Positions 41,479 through 49,924 of a stretch of DNA of 64,000 nt are shown here, piece after piece. The notes beneath the pieces are model-generated. The model worked only from the letters and a program-made list of their open reading frames with translations. It ran no database searches and was not told the origin of the DNA. The translations under genes and the position numbers were made by a program. This DNA is from Planctomycetota bacterium. GTDB taxonomy: Bacteria; Planctomycetota; Phycisphaerae; Sedimentisphaerales; Anaerobacaceae. Numbering within the stretch: the first letter of the stretch is position 1; the number at the start of each line of letters is the position of its first letter. Location: the NCBI GenBank assembly GCA_019456145.1, contig VRUL01000001.1, positions 62,001-126,000 of the forward strand, given 5' to 3'.

Positions 41479-42623
41479 AATACTACACTCTGTCAGGATA
41501 TATCGCTCCTCTTAACAAGGTTCCTGCTTTTGTGATCCCTGTTTTTAGAGAGGGCGATGAGTTCCTTGTGCAACGGACAACTGCTGCTGATAGGATTGAG
41601 GGCTTTGACGTCATAGCTGATGTTTCTCATGATGACCTGCTCTCCTGCACCCATAGTATCAAGGTGCGAGAAGGCGATAAAAAGGTCTACGCTTTTGCCC
41701 TCAGCGAAGACGACATCTATGAGGGGACGAAGACTTCTTTGGCTAAAAAGATAGCGTCCCTCGTGACCAAACTTTATGAGCACCCGTTTACTGCGCTGCA
41801 AGTCTTTAGATTCACCAACGACCGTGACCAAATCCTGGTTCAGATCCTGCATATTAAAGCGAAGTTGTCCGAGACCGACCCTGGTATGGCTGAAGAATGG
41901 GCTGGCCTTCAAACAGAGCGACTTGAGGCCGCTCCGGGGCCGAACGAAGTGGGAACGGCGGGGATAGATCCTGCAGAGGTAGCGGTGTTGCCCGAGGATT
42001 CGGAAACAGAATCTCAAAATAAAAAACATCTCAAGATGATAGAGCGTGTTAAAAAAAAGAAAGTACCCGACATGACTGTGGGACGAGCAGTATTGCTGGG
42101 CTTAATGAATCGTTATTTGAAAGCAGTGATGGATCCGTTTGTGAGTTTACTTGAAATGCACAAACTTATGTATTTTATGCAAGACGCGGGGGAAAATCTT
42201 AGATTGAATTACACCAAGGCACTTTACGGGCCGTATGCCAAAAATTTGCGCCATGTTCTTAACGTTATTGAGGGACACTTCATTAGCGGTTTCGCGGATG
42301 CTGAAGACAGGCCAGATACGCGAATAGAACTGATGCCAGACGCCGCCAAAAGAGCTGATCGTTATTTAATGAATCATTGCATAACTCGTAAACGATTTGA
42401 TCGGGTTGTGGATTTGATTAAAGGATTTGAGACTCCATTCGGCATGGAATTGTTGTCAACCGTTCATTGGGTGGCTATGAGAGAAAGAGCCAAAACCGCG
42501 GCACAGGCAATTAAGAGAACTTATTTATGGAATGTGCGGAAACAGATGTTTAAAGAAGAGCATATTACGATTGCATGGAAGGTTCTCGAACAAAAGGAAT
42601 GGTTACCAAAAAATGGCCAGTGA
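41475..42623 (+). CDS. Chimeric protein: unknown N-terminal domain fused to the DarG C-terminal domain
   Basis: 382 residues, coupled to the preceding gene by an ATGA overlap. Residues 1-130 form an unrecognised alpha/beta domain. Residues 135-195 are an acidic then Lys-rich linker. From about 196 onward it is the second domain of long DarG proteins: MTVGRAVLLGLMNRYL, LLEMHKLMYFMQDAGE, LYGPYAKNLRHVLNVIEGH, GFETPFGMELLSTVHWVA. By memory this aligns along its length with the C-terminal half of Mycobacterium tuberculosis DarG (Rv0060). The HKLMYF...YGPY pattern also resembles Panacea/DUF4065 antitoxin domains. An A AAA AAG slip-prone heptamer (42053-42059) lies in frame exactly at the junction. 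Its role as antitoxin is inferred from gene order and this domain. Confidence 0.88.
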   Translation: MKYYTLSGYIAPLNKVPAFVIPVFREGDEFLVQRTTAADRIEGFDVIADVSHDDLLSCTHSIKVREGDKKVYAFALSEDDIYEGTKTSLAKKIASLVTKLYEHPFTALQVFRFTNDRDQILVQILHIKAKLSETDPGMAEEWAGLQTERLEAAPGPNEVGTAGIDPAEVAVLPEDSETESQNKKHLKMIERVKKKKVPDMTVGRAVLLGLMNRYLKAVMDPFVSLLEMHKLMYFMQDAGENLRLNYTKALYGPYAKNLRHVLNVIEGHFISGFADAEDRPDTRIELMPDAAKRADRYLMNHCITRKRFDRVVDLIKGFETPFGMELLSTVHWVAMRERAKTAAQAIKRTYLWNVRKQMFKEEHITIAWKVLEQKEWLPKNGQ

Positions 42624-43320
42624 TCCAAACGTATATATCTTATCAGTTGTGAGGGCTAACTCCAAGCGTGGAGTCTTATTTGTGATTGGCAAGCAGCACG
42701 TAAGCAACAAGAGCGGAGGTAAGAGAGAATAATGAAATAGATACCGCTAATCCCGTAAGGGCTCCTGTGGAGAGCATCCAACTTTAGCTCATTCCTCACT
42801 AACGATTATCCAGCAGCGAGATGCCAGGATGACAAAAAAACTTCATTTTTTGGGCATTTTTTTGTTGACTATTGTTTGATAATAGGTTAATACTATTGTA
42901 TGTTAGCCGGCAGGTAAACATAAACCGCCAGTGGGCGCAAGATATAGCGGAGAGCCGCACGTCTTAGTATCAGCAGATACACGAATCCCTGCATGCCTTA
43001 GGCAGGGAGCCATGTTATTCTTTCATGAAAGGTGGTTCTTGTATGTTCTTGAAGCGAAGTACAAAGCCTCCCAAGCCGCCTATCCAGCCCGGCTTGCCAA
43101 CCAATTATGACCTTAATTATGCAAAACGAACCCAATTTACCGGATGACCAACTGAACGTAAATAAAGTATTAACAAAGGATTGTGAGAATAAATGCGATT
43201 GGACACTTGGTGAAAACGAACCCAATACGAACCCAATCAAAGCCAATTTTTGTACCATTGGTTCTGTTTATTGTTTACAATTGCCTCTAAGTGCTGAGAA
43301 TTTGCTAAGGAATTTTGTTT
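42624..43320. other. Intergenic region, mostly dispersed repeat copy A
   Basis: 697 bp without a gene. The first 300 bp (to about 42930) are unremarkable, with an A/T-rich patch at 42835-42900 that could hold a promoter. The rest is repeat copy A, listed separately. The final about 60 bp are the thrC leader. Confidence 0.6.
42936..43262 (+). repeat. Dispersed repeat, copy A (partner of 48960-49590)
   Basis: Two blocks recur on the opposite strand 6 kb away. Block 1 (42945-43030) has GCGGAGAGCCGCA, GTATCAGCAGATACACGAAT, CCCTGCATGCCTTAG and CAGGGAGCCATGTTATTCTT. Block 2 (43098-43240) has CCAACCAATTAT, ATTATGCAAAACGAACCCAA, then GAACGTAA, TTAACAA and GGACACTTGG, and ends in repeated ACGAACCCAA. 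Frames across it read as QNEPNLP and NEPNTNPIK-like peptides but are not conserved as proteins. Block 1 contains the palindromes GCGGAGAGCCGC and GTATCAGCAGATAC. Confidence 0.85.
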
Positions 43321-44667
43321 ATGAGTGCCAGTAATATTGCTTTTCAAAAGTGTATAAATCCCGATTGCGGGGCGGACTTTGACTGCGGCCAAGTCCTGTT
43401 TAAGTGCCCGACCTGTGGTGAGCTGCTGGATATACAATATAACTGGGACAAGATTAAGTTGCCCGGGAAATTAAGCGACTTCGCCAAACGCTGGGCTAAT
43501 AGAGCCAATCCCCTGGATTTCTCCGGTGTATGGCGTTTTAGAGATCTGCTAAACTTCTGCGACGACAAATATAAAGTAACCATTGGCGAAGGCCAGACAA
43601 TCTTGCAGCAAAATGACGCAGTCGCCCAATACGCCGATATAAAGCCGGGGCGTTTATATCTGCAATACGAAGGATTGAACCCCTCCGGCTCGTTCAAAGA
43701 TAATGGAATGACCGCGTCGTTCAGCCACGCGAAAATGGTCGCAGCAACCTCATGCGCGTGCGCATCGACGGGCAATACATCGGCATCTGTGGCCTTATAT
43801 GCGCACAGTTGCGGCCTGAAGGCAACAGTGTTAATTGGTTCGGGCCGAATCGCCTTCGGCAAACTCAGCCAGGCAATGGATTACGGCGCTCAAACAATTC
43901 AAATAAACGGCGACTTCGATGACTGTATGCGTCAGGTCCTGGATGTTTGCAGCAGGCTGGGGCTGTATCTGCTTAACTCGTTAAATCCGTTTCGGCTCGA
44001 AGGCCAAAAGACCATAATGTATCGAATCATCGAAGGCCTGCGCTGGGAAGTGCCCGACTGGATCGTGGTACCCGGGGGAAATCTGGGCAATTCCAGTGCC
44101 TTTGGCAAGGCCTTTTATGAATTAAAACAATTAGGCTTGATTGAGCGAATACCGCGAATGGCCATTATTAACGCCACCGGGGCCGACACACTGACCGATC
44201 TAATCAACAACAAAAAACTCACCTGGAATAACGGCAAAGTCAATCAGAAAATCATTGACGACTATTACGCAGGGCTGTCCGCTCGTAACTTTTCACCGCA
44301 TACCTGCGCCTCGGCGATAGAAATTGCCCATCCGGTCAATCTGAAAAAATGCCTCCGATCGATTGATATATGTAACGCCGTCTGCCGGGCGGTAACCGAT
44401 GAAGAAATTCTCGATGCAAAAGCTATTATCGGCAGGCATGGGCTGGGCTGTGAGCCGGCCTCGGCCGCAACTATAGCAGGCCTGCGCAACTTAAGGGCAG
44501 AAGGCGTCATCGACGCCGATGAGCGAATTGCCTGCGTCTTGACAGGCCATCCTTTAAAGGACCCCAACGTAACGGTAAACTATCATAAGGAAAATCAGGG
44601 CCAATTCAGCAATCCACCCATAGAAGCACCGAACGATATCGACGAAATAATCAAACTGATAAACTGA
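43321..44667 (+). CDS. thrC: Threonine synthase
   Basis: 448 residues from the ATG at 43321 (AAGGAA eight bases upstream). PLP fold type II. The Schiff-base Lys is in NPSGSFKDNGMTASF, and CASTGNTSASVALYA is the phosphate-binding strand. PGGNLGNSSAFGKAF and CEPASAATIAGL are also typical. The N-terminus has a zinc-ribbon-like motif CINPDC...CPTCGELL, as in the longer thrC class. It converts O-phosphohomoserine to threonine. It lies alone after a repeat element and 33 bp before a GT83 gene. Confidence 0.94.
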   Translation: MSASNIAFQKCINPDCGADFDCGQVLFKCPTCGELLDIQYNWDKIKLPGKLSDFAKRWANRANPLDFSGVWRFRDLLNFCDDKYKVTIGEGQTILQQNDAVAQYADIKPGRLYLQYEGLNPSGSFKDNGMTASFSHAKMVAATSCACASTGNTSASVALYAHSCGLKATVLIGSGRIAFGKLSQAMDYGAQTIQINGDFDDCMRQVLDVCSRLGLYLLNSLNPFRLEGQKTIMYRIIEGLRWEVPDWIVVPGGNLGNSSAFGKAFYELKQLGLIERIPRMAIINATGADTLTDLINNKKLTWNNGKVNQKIIDDYYAGLSARNFSPHTCASAIEIAHPVNLKKCLRSIDICNAVCRAVTDEEILDAKAIIGRHGLGCEPASAATIAGLRNLRAEGVIDADERIACVLTGHPLKDPNVTVNYHKENQGQFSNPPIEAPNDIDEIIKLIN

Positions 44668-44700
44668 TTCACCGAACATTCTCCAGGATAAGATTACGGA

Positions 44701-46347
44701 ATGGAAAACAGCCGAAGTAATACCAGGAAAACGAAGATTATTATCATTTGTGCGGTATTACTTTTTTCTTCGGTAATCGCGTTCTGGACGCTTTCCGAAA
44801 AGCCGCTCAATAATCACGAATGTTTTGTTTCCATTACTGCGCGCGAGATGCTTCAAAGCGGCGATTGGATTATGCCTACTTATAATGGGGAGCCTCGGCT
44901 CCAGAAAACGCCGCTTTCTTATTGGCTTGTGGCAGGTTTAGCCAAAGTAACCGGTAAGGTCGATGAATTCACTACCCGGCTGCCAAGCGCTGTTTTCGGG
45001 ATTTTGTCGGTTGCAGCCATTCTTTATTTTGTAAATCAGTGGCTGTCTTTTCGCATTGCGATACTTTCGGCGGCTGTTTGGGCGACGTCTTTAGGTTATG
45101 TCCGTTACTCGCATAATGCCCGGCCGGAAATGGTTTTAACCTTTTTTATTATGCTGTGCTTCTTAACTTTTTACTCGGCAGTTTCTACCAATAACCGCAA
45201 GAGGCAAATTATATATATGCTTGTCTTCTGGATAAGTTTCGGATTGGCAAATCTTGCCAAAGGGCCCGCCCCGCTGCCCCTGGTACTGGTGCCGCTTTTT
45301 TTCTACGTTGCCGTGTTTCGCCGGTGGAAACAAATACCCAAACTTTTGCCAATCATCGGGACTGTCATTTTTTTAGCCATCATTTTGCCCTGGCCGCTGG
45401 CCATTGCTTCCAAATTGAACTGGAACCTGGCTGTGTGGAAACGCGAATTTGTAGACCGCTTCTTCGGTACATACGCCTCCGGCGGCAAACCACTGTACTA
45501 TTATCTGCCCAAGATGTTCCAGTTTATGCTGCCGTGGGCGGCCTTTGTGCCTTTTGCCCTAACTGCCCCTTTTTACAGAGTGTGGAATAAGAAGCAGCCT
45601 GTAATGCAGTTTTTGTGGTTGTGGTTTGTTGTTGGCGTGGCCTTTCTGACAATATCAAGTGGAAAACGTCAGCATTACATTATACCCATGATGCCGGCAA
45701 TGGCGATTTTGACCGCTGTCCTGATCGAAGATATGGCTTTTTGCCGGAAAGCATACACGAATAAATCCGCAAGGAATTTCCTGTTCTCCCACCTTGTGGT
45801 ATTAACAATAGGCTTCGTTGCACTACCCATTATTATAAGTAAGGTAAAAAGCGAGTTTCTGACTGAAGCAATTCTATCAAGCGCAGCAGGATTGATCGGG
45901 ATTCTGATTGTTGCGGTGTTGTTCAGGGCCGGGAAAACCTCTGTGGCATGTTGGGCTCTATTTGTAATCATTGCTGTTTTGGTAATGATCAGTTATACCG
46001 GTTTTGTAAATCCCTCCCATTACAATCAGCCATCAAGGAAGTTTTCACAATCTGTCTCGCAAATCGTTCCGGCCTCGGATAAACTGATAGCCTACAAATC
46101 CGCCTCCGGAAGATTCATTCATTATTTTGGCAGGCGCGTGCCCAAAATAGGGACAAAATCAGAAGTCAATGAGCTGTACAAGAAAGGCTGGTGGGTGGTA
46201 GCTTTCGGCATATATTTAGATGAACTACAGGACGGCAACTCCTTTGAAATCGTTTTTATTCAGGAAAACGCCGAACGACATAGAAATAAAGTTGTAGGCG
46301 GTGCACTATTGCATAAATCCGGCGGTGACCCTGAAAACAACATTTAG
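44701..46347 (+). CDS. ArnT-like GT83/PMT-type integral membrane glycosyltransferase
   Basis: 548 residues with about a dozen hydrophobic helices. The first periplasmic loop has NHECFVSITAREMLQSGDW, then NGEPRLQKTPLSYWL, equivalent to the 'DE...REM...GDW..P...G.P...KPPL.YW' signature of ArnT/PMT enzymes (the usual Asp is His here). The tail after the last helix is a soluble domain. ArnT-type enzymes move a sugar from a polyprenyl phosphate to lipid A or proteins in the periplasm. The GT2 gene nearby (46989-48014) is of the type that makes polyprenyl-phosphate sugars, so the two could act in sequence. Confidence 0.86.
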   Translation: MENSRSNTRKTKIIIICAVLLFSSVIAFWTLSEKPLNNHECFVSITAREMLQSGDWIMPTYNGEPRLQKTPLSYWLVAGLAKVTGKVDEFTTRLPSAVFGILSVAAILYFVNQWLSFRIAILSAAVWATSLGYVRYSHNARPEMVLTFFIMLCFLTFYSAVSTNNRKRQIIYMLVFWISFGLANLAKGPAPLPLVLVPLFFYVAVFRRWKQIPKLLPIIGTVIFLAIILPWPLAIASKLNWNLAVWKREFVDRFFGTYASGGKPLYYYLPKMFQFMLPWAAFVPFALTAPFYRVWNKKQPVMQFLWLWFVVGVAFLTISSGKRQHYIIPMMPAMAILTAVLIEDMAFCRKAYTNKSARNFLFSHLVVLTIGFVALPIIISKVKSEFLTEAILSSAAGLIGILIVAVLFRAGKTSVACWALFVIIAVLVMISYTGFVNPSHYNQPSRKFSQSVSQIVPASDKLIAYKSASGRFIHYFGRRVPKIGTKSEVNELYKKGWWVVAFGIYLDELQDGNSFEIVFIQENAERHRNKVVGGALLHKSGGDPENNI

Positions 46348-46428
46348 AGTTGTTGCCATTTTGCCGGCACCTGTAGTTGCACAAGGACATGTGCGATTTA
46401 TTGCACTGGGGTCATAACCACATTATGG

Positions 46429-46986
46429 TCACTTAGCCAAACTGGCGACGAAGTTTCTTTCGGCTTCGGTCACCGGGCGTTCTTTGATAATTTGAACCAA
46501 CTCAATAGCCTTAGCAGCAGTGTACCCCTGAGTCCTGACCGCCCAGACGGCCGTTAACATCGAGACTCTTTTCCTGCCGCTGCTGCCATGCAAGAGCACA
46601 GGCAGATTGGTTTTATCAGCCATGATTTTCAGAAATTCTTTCTGAGTTGCCTGGTCAGGAAAATAATTTGCCCGGTTCATGCTTCTATCGATAGGCAGTT
46701 CGAAGTATTTAACGCCGTTGTTTCTGACCCAGGTTACTTCCTCGTTGTACCAGTTTTTCTCACGATGTTCGGAAGCCGAACGGATATTTACGATAGCGCC
46801 GATATGATACCTGTAAAGCAAACGCGTGTAATCCATTCCTCGCGGTTGACCGCTGGTATAAAGCAGGTCCGGCTCGATGACGTGAAAATTCTTGATGTGA
46901 AAATGCCTGACTAAAAGAATTACCGCTGCCGTTACCAGCAAAATAACAAACAGGGCGAGAGGTGAATGTTTTTTCTTCTTTTTCAC
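46429..46986 (-). CDS. Dual-specificity-phosphatase-fold membrane protein lacking the catalytic Cys
   Basis: 185 residues with one N-terminal membrane anchor (LALFVILLVTAAVILLV) after a Lys-rich start. The rest matches the bacterial DSP/tyrosine-phosphatase fold: IEPDLLYTSGQPRG, IGAIVNIRSASEH and VKYFELPIDR. The active-site loop, usually HCxxGxxR, reads LLHGSSGRKRVSML: the nucleophilic Cys is Gly. It may be a pseudo-phosphatase or binding protein. It follows the GT2 gene by 2 bp and belongs to the ChbG-GT2 operon. Confidence 0.82.
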   Translation of the reverse strand: MKKKKKHSPLALFVILLVTAAVILLVRHFHIKNFHVIEPDLLYTSGQPRGMDYTRLLYRYHIGAIVNIRSASEHREKNWYNEEVTWVRNNGVKYFELPIDRSMNRANYFPDQATQKEFLKIMADKTNLPVLLHGSSGRKRVSMLTAVWAVRTQGYTAAKAIELVQIIKERPVTEAERNFVASLAK

Positions 46987-46988
46987 TT

Positions 46989-48014
46989 TTAATCCGCTGT
47001 TAAAGTTTCCCTGCGATGCACTTTTCGCACCGAATATATCTTTTTATCTGTCGATTCAAAATAGACTCTGCTAATCATCTCGCCTATCAGGCCGGTAGCG
47101 ATAAAGATCAATCCAATCAGCAGAAGTATCGCCGCCAGCCCCGCCAGTGGGCCGTGTGCGACAAAAACCGGGACGTTATACAGGAATTTGTCATACAGTA
47201 TATAAGCGCTCAGCAGAAAAGCCGCAAGGACACAATATAAAGCCGCTCTGCCGAAAAAGTGCAGCGGCCTTGTGATATAGCCGAGCAGAAATCTGAGCGT
47301 TATCAAATCAAAGACTACCCTGAAGGTTCTTGAGATTCCGTAACTGCTGGAGCCTTTTGGGCGGACGATGTTTTTTATAGGTATCTCGATGATTTTAGCG
47401 CCGATTCGCGAAAGTAGTGCCGGAATAAATCTGTGCATCTCTCCGTAAAGATTTAATTCCTCAATCACCTCGCGTCTGTATGCTTTGAAGGTGGTGCCGA
47501 AATCGTGTATATCGACACCGCTTATTTTTGAAGCAAGCCAGTTAGCCGCCCTGCTCGGTAACTTTCTCATCAAAAAATTGTCTACCCTGTGTTTGCGCCA
47601 ACCGCTGACAACATCGTAGCCGGCTTCGATTTTTTCAAGAAAATCCGGTATCTCTTCCGGGCTGTGCTGCAGGTCTCCATCCATTGAGATTATTATTTGT
47701 CCTCCCACGGCATCGAAGCCGGCGGCCAGAGCAGGGGTCTGGCCAAAATTGCGGCGAAGCTCGATAACAACCACTCTGCCGTCCCCGGCGGCAATGTCTT
47801 TCAACGTCTCCAGTGTATTATCGCTGCTTCCATCATCGACAAAGACAAGCTCATAATGCAGCCCGGTTTCGCCCATCGTTTTGGTTAACCGGCTGTAAAG
47901 CTCCTGGACAACCAGAGCTTCGTTATAAAGCGGCACTACGACCGAATATTCAATGCGGTTTCGGTTTTGCGATATATTGCAATGGGCTTTATCGGCCCGC
48001 TCAGAGCTGTCCAT
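46989..48014 (-). CDS. GT2 polyprenyl-phosphate glycosyltransferase, ArnC/DPM1-like
   Basis: 341 residues. A GT-A domain at the N-terminus carries YSVVVPLYNEALVVQELYSR, VFVDDGSSDNTLETL and the metal-binding ISMDGDLQHSPEEIP. Two C-terminal hydrophobic segments (about 235-260 and 270-305) anchor it. It would transfer a sugar from a nucleotide donor to undecaprenyl phosphate, as ArnC or DPM synthase do. Its start overlaps the deacetylase stop by 14 bp. With the GT83 gene it fits an envelope-glycan modification set. Confidence 0.92.
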   Translation of the reverse strand: MDSSERADKAHCNISQNRNRIEYSVVVPLYNEALVVQELYSRLTKTMGETGLHYELVFVDDGSSDNTLETLKDIAAGDGRVVVIELRRNFGQTPALAAGFDAVGGQIIISMDGDLQHSPEEIPDFLEKIEAGYDVVSGWRKHRVDNFLMRKLPSRAANWLASKISGVDIHDFGTTFKAYRREVIEELNLYGEMHRFIPALLSRIGAKIIEIPIKNIVRPKGSSSYGISRTFRVVFDLITLRFLLGYITRPLHFFGRAALYCVLAAFLLSAYILYDKFLYNVPVFVAHGPLAGLAAILLLIGLIFIATGLIGEMISRVYFESTDKKIYSVRKVHRRETLTAD

Positions 48015-48849
48015 AATGCACCAATTTTATTTCCGCATCTTTGAAAAATTGTTTTGTTTTTTCACTACAAAGAGCATCCAACTCGACCTTCCGCTGGTGC
48101 AGCAACCTGGTTTTGTCCGGGTCCAGACCATCAATAAATCCCGGATGAGTCATCACTTCTACAGTATGGCCCAAATTATATAAAGCAACGGCCTTCAAGA
48201 AATTCACATCTATTTTACCCGTATGTGCAATACCAAGAATCGCGTCATTTTTCAAGAAATCCTTGTTTTGCATCCGATTTATCCTGGCCATAATCCTGAC
48301 CTTTCGTGCCCTTTTTTTGTCATCGGCACCTGTCAGTGGCCAGGGTATTGACGAAAGTTCCTTTGGCTCGAAGGGCCAACGTATAGCTGGTATTCCAAAG
48401 CGTCCGGCCAATTGGCAGACGACCGAGAACAAAGCAGGGAACGCGTGGATATGTTTATGTGAGTCCAGATGGGTCGGCTTTAAGCCGTGGTCAATGACCC
48501 ATTGGATTTGGGCAGATAATTCGGTTCGGATGGCCTCTCTAATCTTATGTCCTACCAAAGACAAAAGGGAGAGCATGATCGGCGATTTGGCAAATTGGCC
48601 ATCGGCATCAAGTAAACGGTCAATACAGGTGTCTTTGGATATTGGGCGGCCTTCGGTGAGATTAAGGTGAACTCCAACGCCAAGAGTGGGCAGTTTTTTT
48701 GCTATTTCGACAGCTTTGCCGGCGGCCGGCATATTGACCATAATCGTCGCACTGGTAAGTACGCCATCGCTATGGGCCTGGGCTACCGCCTTATTTACTC
48801 CGTCGCAGAGGCCAAAATCATCTGCGTTTATTATGATTCGCCTGTCCAT
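48001..48849 (-). CDS. YdjC/ChbG-family carbohydrate deacetylase
   Basis: 282 residues. I start at the ATG at 48849 (RRIIINADDFGLCDGVNKAV, the family opening with the metal-binding DD). The frame stays open a further 190 codons upstream, but that stretch is dispersed repeat sequence with KTNPNKPN-type peptides and is not a credible part of the protein. GVGVHLNLTEGRPIS and THLDSHKHIHAFP carry the metal His residues, and VEVMTHPGF is also conserved. Members deacetylate N-acetylated sugars or serve in hopanoid/lipid glycan modification (HpnK-like). No strong ribosome site is visible. Confidence 0.88.
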   Translation of the reverse strand: MDRRIIINADDFGLCDGVNKAVAQAHSDGVLTSATIMVNMPAAGKAVEIAKKLPTLGVGVHLNLTEGRPISKDTCIDRLLDADGQFAKSPIMLSLLSLVGHKIREAIRTELSAQIQWVIDHGLKPTHLDSHKHIHAFPALFSVVCQLAGRFGIPAIRWPFEPKELSSIPWPLTGADDKKRARKVRIMARINRMQNKDFLKNDAILGIAHTGKIDVNFLKAVALYNLGHTVEVMTHPGFIDGLDPDKTRLLHQRKVELDALCSEKTKQFFKDAEIKLVHYGQL

Positions 48850-48959
48850 GGCAGGTAAGTTTAAGCTGCAAAGATAACAAAAGCAATCAGGTTTTAGCGG
48901 GTTAGGCCGAGAATTCCCCTGCTTATTTCGCAGAGTAAACCTGTTGATGTTTAGGACAT

Positions 48960-49590
48960 CACTGAGCATTTTTACACCTGTGAAATTGGGTTTGTTTGGG
49001 TTTGTTTTTCCGGAGCCCGAAAGCGCGGTTTTTTTCATAATCCTTTGCGGTAAATAGGTTTGCATTGTTTTTTGTCGTTTGGAAAATTGGGTTTGTTTTT
49101 TCGGGGCCCGAATGGGCGATTTATTTTCATAACCCACTGTTAAAATAAAAGTTACGTTCATTTTGGCCTTTTTAAATTTGGGTTTGAATTGGGTTTGTAT
49201 TGGGTTCGTTTTGGGTTCGTTTGGGTTCGTTTTGGGTTCGTTTTTCCCACGTTGACCAAGTGTCCATATTACGCAATTCCTTGTTAATGCTTTAGTTACG
49301 TTCATTTGGGCTTTCGGCAAATTGGGTTCGTTTTGCATAATAAAGGTAATAATTGGTTGGCAAATTAGGCTGTATAGGAGATTTGAGTAGATTGTAGTTG
49401 GTAGTTCATTGTTCATAGTTCGTAGTCATTGACTCGGCCATAGGCGGATCTTCGTCTTCGACTTTCATCAAAGAATAAAATGGCTCCCTGCCCCCTGCCT
49501 AAGAATTGCTGGGGCACGCTAAGGCATGCAGGGATTCGTGTATCTGCTGATACAAAGGCTTGCGGTTCTCCGCTAATTCTGCCATATCTA
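48960..49590 (-). repeat. Dispersed repeat, copy B (partner of 42936-43262)
   Basis: On the minus strand it carries the same two blocks as copy A in the same order. Block 1 at about 49440-49580 contains GTATCAGCAGATACACGAAT and CCCTGCATGCCTTAG, plus an insertion before GCAGGGAGCCATTTTATTCTT. Block 2 at about 49240-49360 contains CCAACCAATTATTACCTT and ATTATGCAAAACGAACCCAA. It then continues further than copy A through a tandem array and more degenerate KTNP-coding segments to about 48960. It was long enough to extend the open frame of the downstream deacetylase artificially. Confidence 0.85.
49178..49246 (-). repeat. Short tandem array of ACGAACCCAAA-type units
   Basis: Read on the plus strand, 'TTGGGTTCGTTT' style units of 9-13 bp repeat about six times with small length changes (TTGGGTTTG early, then TTGGGTTCGTTT variants). 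It lies within repeat copy B. A shorter version (two units) is in copy A at about 43216-43238, so the array length varies between copies. Confidence 0.75.
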
Positions 49591-49924
49591 TGGCGATTAT
49601 AATTATACCAAACTTGGCCGGAAAGTTCAATGAAAATCGAACTTTTTTTAATAAAATAATTTTCCGCAGAGAGCGCAGAGGCTTTTTGCCACGAAGGGAC
49701 AAAGGCCTATCAGACGCATGTTAAGGCTAATCACTGTTGAGTTCATAAAAACAGCCGTTTAGCCCATAAAACAGGCTTAAAAAGGTATATTATCGGAGTT
49801 TTTTTTCTTGGCACCCGCTTGCCGATGTGGTAAAAAGTAAATCACGCTATACGCAGTAGGAAGTCTGTCCCGAGCATGGTCGAGGGATGCACAATACTAA
49901 CTTCTTTAATCAGGAGGCACGGAA

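Larger units (their letters stand above)
48850..49924. other. Long intergenic region: repeat copy B and leader of the propeller gene
   Basis: 1075 bp without a supported gene. 48960-49590 is repeat copy B. 49591-49924 shows nothing recognisable apart from an AGGAGG at 49913-49918 that serves the propeller gene and an A/T-rich patch near 49790-49810. A short minus-strand frame (49499-49702) reading ENRKPLYQQIHESLHAL is repeat-derived. Confidence 0.6.

Noticed and set aside
49499-49702. Minus-strand frame reading PLYQQIHESLHAL, which recalls GntR regulators
   Set aside because: The sequence is block 1 of the dispersed repeat, and the corresponding frame in copy A is broken by a stop, so it is not a conserved gene.
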